DNA from: Phycisphaerales bacterium
GTDB taxonomy: Bacteria; Planctomycetota; Phycisphaerae; SM23-33
Length of the DNA stretch: 6,447 bases
Direction of reading: 5' to 3'
NCBI GenBank assembly: GCA_003485185.1
Contig: DNAS01000144.1
Span: 1-6,447 of the forward strand
Position 1 is the stretch's first letter. Every line of letters begins with the position of its first letter. A model generated the notes under the pieces. The model had not been told where the DNA came from and searched no databases. It saw nothing but the letters and a program-made list of their open reading frames with translations. Shown in pieces: positions 4,886-6,447 of the stretch. A program made the translations under genes and the position numbers.

Positions 4886-6349
4886 TCATCCGTGCGCGGC
4901 GGACAGCGCCGCGTCGGCCTCGGCCGGCTGGGACGCGAACAGGTCGCCATACTCGACCGCGCGGATGAAAGCCTCGACGCAGGCGGCGTCGAACTGCCTG
5001 CCGGCGTATCGGCGGAGTTCCGTCAGCGCGTCGGGGAACGGCAGCGCCTCGCGGTACGGGCGGACGGTGGTCATGGCGTCGAAGGCGTCGGCCACCCCGA
5101 TGATTCGCGCCAGCAGCGGGATGTCCTCGTCCTTCAGCCCGTGGGGGTAGCCCGAACCGTCCAGTCGCTCGTGGTGGCAGCGGATGGCGTCGCGGGCGCT
5201 GGTGACCAGCGAGGCGCTGGCGAGCATCTCCGCGCCGATGTCCGGATGGCGGCGGATGGATTCCCACTCCGCCTCGCTCGGTTCGCCGCGCTTCAGGAGG
5301 ATCGCGTCAGCCATCCCGATCTTCCCGATGTCGTGCAGGCGACCGGCGATGGTCAACTGGGCGAGCGCCTCGTCGTCGAGACGCATCGCGCGCCCCGTCG
5401 CCAGGGCATACTTGCAGACGCGATCGCTGTGCCCGCGGGTGTAGGCGTCGCGCGCCTCGATGGCGTTGACCAGCGTCTCGAGGAACTCCACGTTGCCCTG
5501 CTTGACCTTTGCGACGGCCATGTGGTTGTAGATCGCGACGGCCGCCGCCTCGCAGATGTTGCTGAAGACGAACTCGTCGTCGATGCTGAAGTCGTCGCGC
5601 CCATACGGTTCGGTGATGCTCAGCACGCCGAGGCGGGTGTGCCCCCATCGCATTCCGGACAGCATCAGCGGCCCGGACATGAAGGCTTCCGACTCGATGG
5701 GCAGCGCGCCGGGGCGGGCGTCCTGCGCGTGGTTCCGCGAGACGTGCAGCGGCTTGTCCGACTGGAAGACGCGCCCCGAAATCCGCTCGCCGATGGGAAG
5801 TCGGGTCGTGCGGATGACGTCCTGGGGCACGCCGCGGGCGGCTGCGATGTACAGGTGCGTTCCGGCCTGATCCGGCATCATCACCGACACGCGCCGGCAG
5901 CGGAGGCGCAATGCCGCGTTCGTCACGATGTGGTCCAGGCACTTTTCCAGCGTGTCCAGGGGCGAGAGATCCTTGAGGAATTCGTGCTGCTCGGCCAGCT
6001 CCTGGCGGAGCTGCGCGAGGCGCTGGCGGCTTCGCGCCTGCTCGTTGCTGTACGAGTTGATGACCAGCAGGATGATGGCGACGATCAGGCTGGTCATCAG
6101 GAAAATGGTCTTTCCCACGGGCCCGCCGAGAAGATAGGCCGTCAGTCCCGTCAGCACCACGCCAAGCACCAGCAGGAAGCTGGCGCGGATGGGCGGGCAG
6201 TCGCGGGCGCCCGGAAGAGCGCAGTCCGCGCAATGCCGGAACGGCAAGACGCGCAGACGCTTGCAGACGAAACAGTTTTCGTTCCCCCGTACGGACGAGC
6301 GATTCCGCGGAGGGCTGACAGCCTGGGCCTGAAGTTCGTCCTCGGTCAT
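4886..6349 (-). CDS. Membrane-anchored GAF/HD-GYP domain protein, probable cyclic-di-GMP phosphodiesterase
   Basis: The 487-residue protein has, in order: a cytoplasmic Cys cluster (C26-x2-C29, C40-x2-C43, C51) that could bind a metal; two membrane segments (about 56-75 and 79-98) joined by a very short loop; a coiled coil (about 100-128); a GAF sensor domain (about 130-275); and a complete HD-GYP domain (about 285-470). HD-GYP residues visible include His307 (GHSDR), His339-Asp340 with Lys343 (HDIGKIG), His368 (RHPDIG), His392-His393-Glu394, Gly400-Tyr401-Pro402 and Asp421/Asp424 (ADAFDAMT). The family hydrolyses cyclic-di-GMP at a metal centre; all key residues seem present, so activity is likely. 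The GAF domain may sense a small ligand. ATG 6349 has AAGAGG 7 bases upstream. It converges with the exported-protein gene and appears to be a separate transcription unit. Confidence 0.93.
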   Translation of the reverse strand: MTEDELQAQAVSPPRNRSSVRGNENCFVCKRLRVLPFRHCADCALPGARDCPPIRASFLLVLGVVLTGLTAYLLGGPVGKTIFLMTSLIVAIILLVINSYSNEQARSRQRLAQLRQELAEQHEFLKDLSPLDTLEKCLDHIVTNAALRLRCRRVSVMMPDQAGTHLYIAAARGVPQDVIRTTRLPIGERISGRVFQSDKPLHVSRNHAQDARPGALPIESEAFMSGPLMLSGMRWGHTRLGVLSITEPYGRDDFSIDDEFVFSNICEAAAVAIYNHMAVAKVKQGNVEFLETLVNAIEARDAYTRGHSDRVCKYALATGRAMRLDDEALAQLTIAGRLHDIGKIGMADAILLKRGEPSEAEWESIRRHPDIGAEMLASASLVTSARDAIRCHHERLDGSGYPHGLKDEDIPLLARIIGVADAFDAMTTVRPYREALPFPDALTELRRYAGRQFDAACVEAFIRAVEYGDLFASQPAEADAALSAAHG

Positions 6350-6356
6350 GGTGACG

Positions 6357-6362
6357 CCTCTT
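6357..6362 (-). promoter_or_regulatory. Ribosome binding site of the HD-GYP gene
   Basis: AAGAGG on the minus strand lies 7 bases before ATG 6349. It supports the start that includes the N-terminal Cys cluster. Confidence 0.55.
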
Positions 6363-6370
6363 CCCGCTTA

Positions 6371-6447
6371 GAGCCTGTCCCAGCAGGTCAAAGGGCCGCG
6401 ACGGGCCGGATTTTGACGCAGGCCAAGGCGCGAGGGCGACGACATAT
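6371..6447. repeat. Non-coding right edge, possible end of a dispersed repeat or mobile element
   Basis: No coding frame with family resemblance is seen here. The segment begins with GAGCCTGTCCCAGCAGG, which resembles the terminal inverted repeats of some IS5-like elements and MITEs. It continues with GGCC-rich short repeats and runs off the window. It also has to hold the HD-GYP promoter, but no convincing -35/-10 pair is visible. The element call is from impression only; the matching end is not in the window. Confidence 0.25.

Noticed and set aside
3927..5267. A 446-codon minus-strand frame joining the HD-GYP and oxidoreductase regions
   Set aside because: It overlaps two well-supported genes in the wrong frame and crosses the divergent promoter region.

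Overview
The window is GC-rich bacterial chromosome with five protein-coding genes, four on the minus strand and one on the plus strand. No rRNA, tRNA, CRISPR array or transposase gene was recognised. The style (a Gfo/Idh oxidoreductase with a GRSSMY-type glycine loop, a GH2 glycosidase, a sigma-54 activator, a GAF/HD-GYP protein, high GC and dispersed-looking palindromes) suggests a polysaccharide-degrading member of the Planctomycetota or a related PVC lineage. This assignment is inference; no marker gene is present.

Layout from left to right. Positions 1-777 (minus) hold the first 259 residues of an NtrC-type sigma-54 activator that runs off the left edge. Its receiver domain has lost the phospho-acceptor Asp and the conserved Lys, and its GAFTGA loop reads GAFTHA. 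Positions 778-961 are a spacer with a perfect hairpin next to the GH2 stop codon, a 10-bp palindrome, and an 18-bp near-perfect copy of the activator's start region. Positions 962-2737 (minus) encode a GH2 glycoside hydrolase. Positions 2764-4071 (minus) encode a Gfo/Idh/MocA-like oxidoreductase. These two genes are 26 bp apart and form a likely sugar-catabolic operon. Positions 4072-4364 are a divergent control region with a good sigma-70-like promoter in each direction and several inverted repeats. Positions 4365-4865 (plus) encode a 166-residue exported protein that resembles the start of a CBM4/9-type carbohydrate-binding module and then ends abruptly. It meets, tail to tail, an intact membrane-anchored GAF plus HD-GYP protein (4886-6349, minus). 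The last 98 bases look non-coding and may be the edge of a dispersed repeat.

How the genes may work together: the oxidoreductase and glycosidase would release and oxidise or epimerise a sugar unit. The divergent exported protein may be the remnant of a polysaccharide-binding or degrading enzyme under carbohydrate-responsive control (a LacI-type AACCGGTT site sits just after its predicted transcription start). The sigma-54 activator downstream has the same orientation but is separated by a hairpin and 184 bp, so a role in the same pathway is only a guess. The HD-GYP protein would act in cyclic-di-GMP turnover. I see no complete new multi-gene system; the most unusual item is the activator with the degenerate receiver.
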